This document shows, piece after piece, positions 4,934 through 5,837 of a DNA stretch of 5,837 bases (positions within the stretch are counted from its first letter, which is position 1; each line of letters begins with the position of its first letter). The DNA lies in the NCBI GenBank assembly GCA_023818555.1, contig JAMWCG010000066.1:1-5837 (forward strand). Reading direction: 5' to 3'. The notes under the pieces are model-generated. The model saw only the letters and a list, made by a program, of their open reading frames with translations. It was not told the origin of the DNA and did not search any database. This DNA comes from Candidatus Omnitrophota bacterium. Lineage in GTDB: Bacteria > Omnitrophota > Gorgyraeia > DTHP01. The translations under genes were made by a program, and so were the position numbers.

Positions 4934-5837
4934 TTATAAATAAACCACGTCTTCTGGATGATATAGCGAAAGAAACAAAAGCATATAGTCTCTAAGGTGG
5001 CGCGTAAGTAAAAAGTTATTCTTTATATGCTCCCTGCCATTTTCGCCTAATTTCTTAGCATATTCCGGGCTATTGAGCAATTGCTTAATGGCAAAGGCAG
5101 CCCCCTCAATTGAATGACAAAGCAATCCAGAATATTTATGTTTTATCTGTAAAGGAATCCCTCCGACATTGGAAGCAACCACTGGCTTTGCCTTCCAGAG
5201 GGCCTCGGCAACAGTTAAGCCAAAACCTTCTTTCAGAGATTTCTGTATAATAATCGTTGATGCTCTCTGTAATGCGTTTACTTCAATATCGTTATGAGGC
5301 AAAAGTAAAACGTGTATATCTTTGTCTTGTGCAGCTTTTTCCCGCACTTCTTCCAGGACTTTTATCCCTTCGGGGTCATCTTCTGCTGTGCCGCCGGCCA
5401 AAACAAGCTGGCAATTAATATATTTTTTGACCTGCCTGTAAGCCTCTATAACTCCAACTGGATCCTTTAAGCGGTCAAAACGAGAGATTTGTGTAAGTAT
5501 AGGTTTATTCTTGATGATACCGTATTTTTTCAGTACCGAGTCTATAATTTCAGGGGATAATTCCTTATTTTTATCACTCAATGGGTCAATGGAAGGAGAA
5601 ATCAAAAATTGTCTTATTGGTAACCGTGGTGAAAAAGCAGGGGCTGAGAATACCGCTGAATCGTAATGGACAATAAAATCCATTAAAAATTCCCATACCT
5701 TTTGATTTGGATTTGATACATCTACATGACAACGCCAGATCCACTTGTTATTGGATTTCTTTCTTATCAGGGCTATCGGCTGTGGGTCATGCACAAAAAC
5801 AATATCGCCATAAGTAGTTACTTCCTTTATATTTTCT
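4934..5837 (-). CDS. treT: GT4 trehalose synthase, TreT type (N-terminus beyond window)
   Basis: TreT transfers glucose from NDP-glucose to glucose, forming trehalose reversibly in the cytoplasm. About 300 C-terminal residues are visible, and the frame is open to the right edge. Full-length TreT is about 400 residues, so roughly 100 N-terminal residues are missing. Counting from the first complete codon (5836-5834), VHDPQP is at 15-20 and KWIWRCH at 31-37; both are typical of TreT. SRFDRLKDPVGV (118-129) supplies the Arg and Lys that bind donor phosphates. QKSLKEGFG (198-206) leads into the GT-B E-x7-E motif (E203, E211), followed by GGIPLQ (225-230). The GTG at 5794, which encodes the V of VHDPQP, is internal and is not a start: conserved-looking sequence continues upstream (GDIVF before it). 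It is convergent with the aldolase gene, and the small membrane protein gene follows its stop. Another NDP-sugar GT4 specificity is possible but less likely. Confidence 0.82.
   Translation of the reverse strand, partial: ENIKEVTTYGDIVFVHDPQPIALIRKKSNNKWIWRCHVDVSNPNQKVWEFLMDFIVHYDSAVFSAPAFSPRLPIRQFLISPSIDPLSDKNKELSPEIIDSVLKKYGIIKNKPILTQISRFDRLKDPVGVIEAYRQVKKYINCQLVLAGGTAEDDPEGIKVLEEVREKAAQDKDIHVLLLPHNDIEVNALQRASTIIIQKSLKEGFGLTVAEALWKAKPVVASNVGGIPLQIKHKYSGLLCHSIEGAAFAIKQLLNSPEYAKKLGENGREHIKNNFLLTRHLRDYMLLFLSLYHPEDVVYL

Noticed and set aside
5792..5794. GTG as the start of the glycosyltransferase
   Set aside because: The frame continues open to the window edge with sequence that fits the family just before the HDPQP motif. 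A 286-residue product would lack most of the N-terminal acceptor-binding domain, so the gene is cut by the window and not short.

Overview
The window looks like chromosome from an anaerobic, probably uncultured bacterium with AT-leaning DNA. It carries a four-subunit pyruvate:ferredoxin oxidoreductase in the gamma-delta-alpha-beta order familiar from Thermotoga and many strict anaerobes, followed by an unusually long class II aldolase. On the opposite strand lies a TreT-type trehalose synthase. The long aldolase resembles, from memory, proteins of candidate phyla such as Omnitrophota. That placement is only an inference and was not tested.

Layout. Positions 1-207 are non-coding and hold a perfect 11-bp hairpin (2-26), a second bulged stem (53-81) and a near-consensus sigma-70 promoter (-35 at 103-108, 17-bp spacer, perfect TATAAT at 126-131). 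An inverted repeat overlaps the -35 box. This promoter should drive porG (214-780), porD (794-1054), porA (1051-2223) and porB (2232-3113), which are packed with gaps of 13 bp or less or a 4-bp overlap. After a 60-bp gap comes the aldolase gene (3174-4583), with its own consensus ribosome binding site. A weak hairpin with a T-run follows its stop. A short convergent intergenic stretch separates this block from two minus-strand genes: a 42-codon membrane protein gene (4788-4916), and a GT4 trehalose synthase (4934 to the window edge) whose N-terminal part is cut off.

How the genes fit together. PorGDAB interconverts pyruvate + CoA with acetyl-CoA + CO2, exchanging electrons with ferredoxin. 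A class II aldolase acts at the triose-phosphate/hexose-bisphosphate step. Together they mark the lower and upper ends of the glycolytic/gluconeogenic route. TreT links NDP-glucose to glucose to make trehalose, a storage sugar and protectant. The window therefore reads as central carbon metabolism rather than mobile or defence DNA. I found no transposase, CRISPR array, tRNA or rRNA.

The most notable items are the unlisted 42-residue membrane protein next to treT, the aldolase's departures from standard class II active-site motifs, and the structured promoter region upstream of porG. I do not see convincing evidence of a wholly new system.
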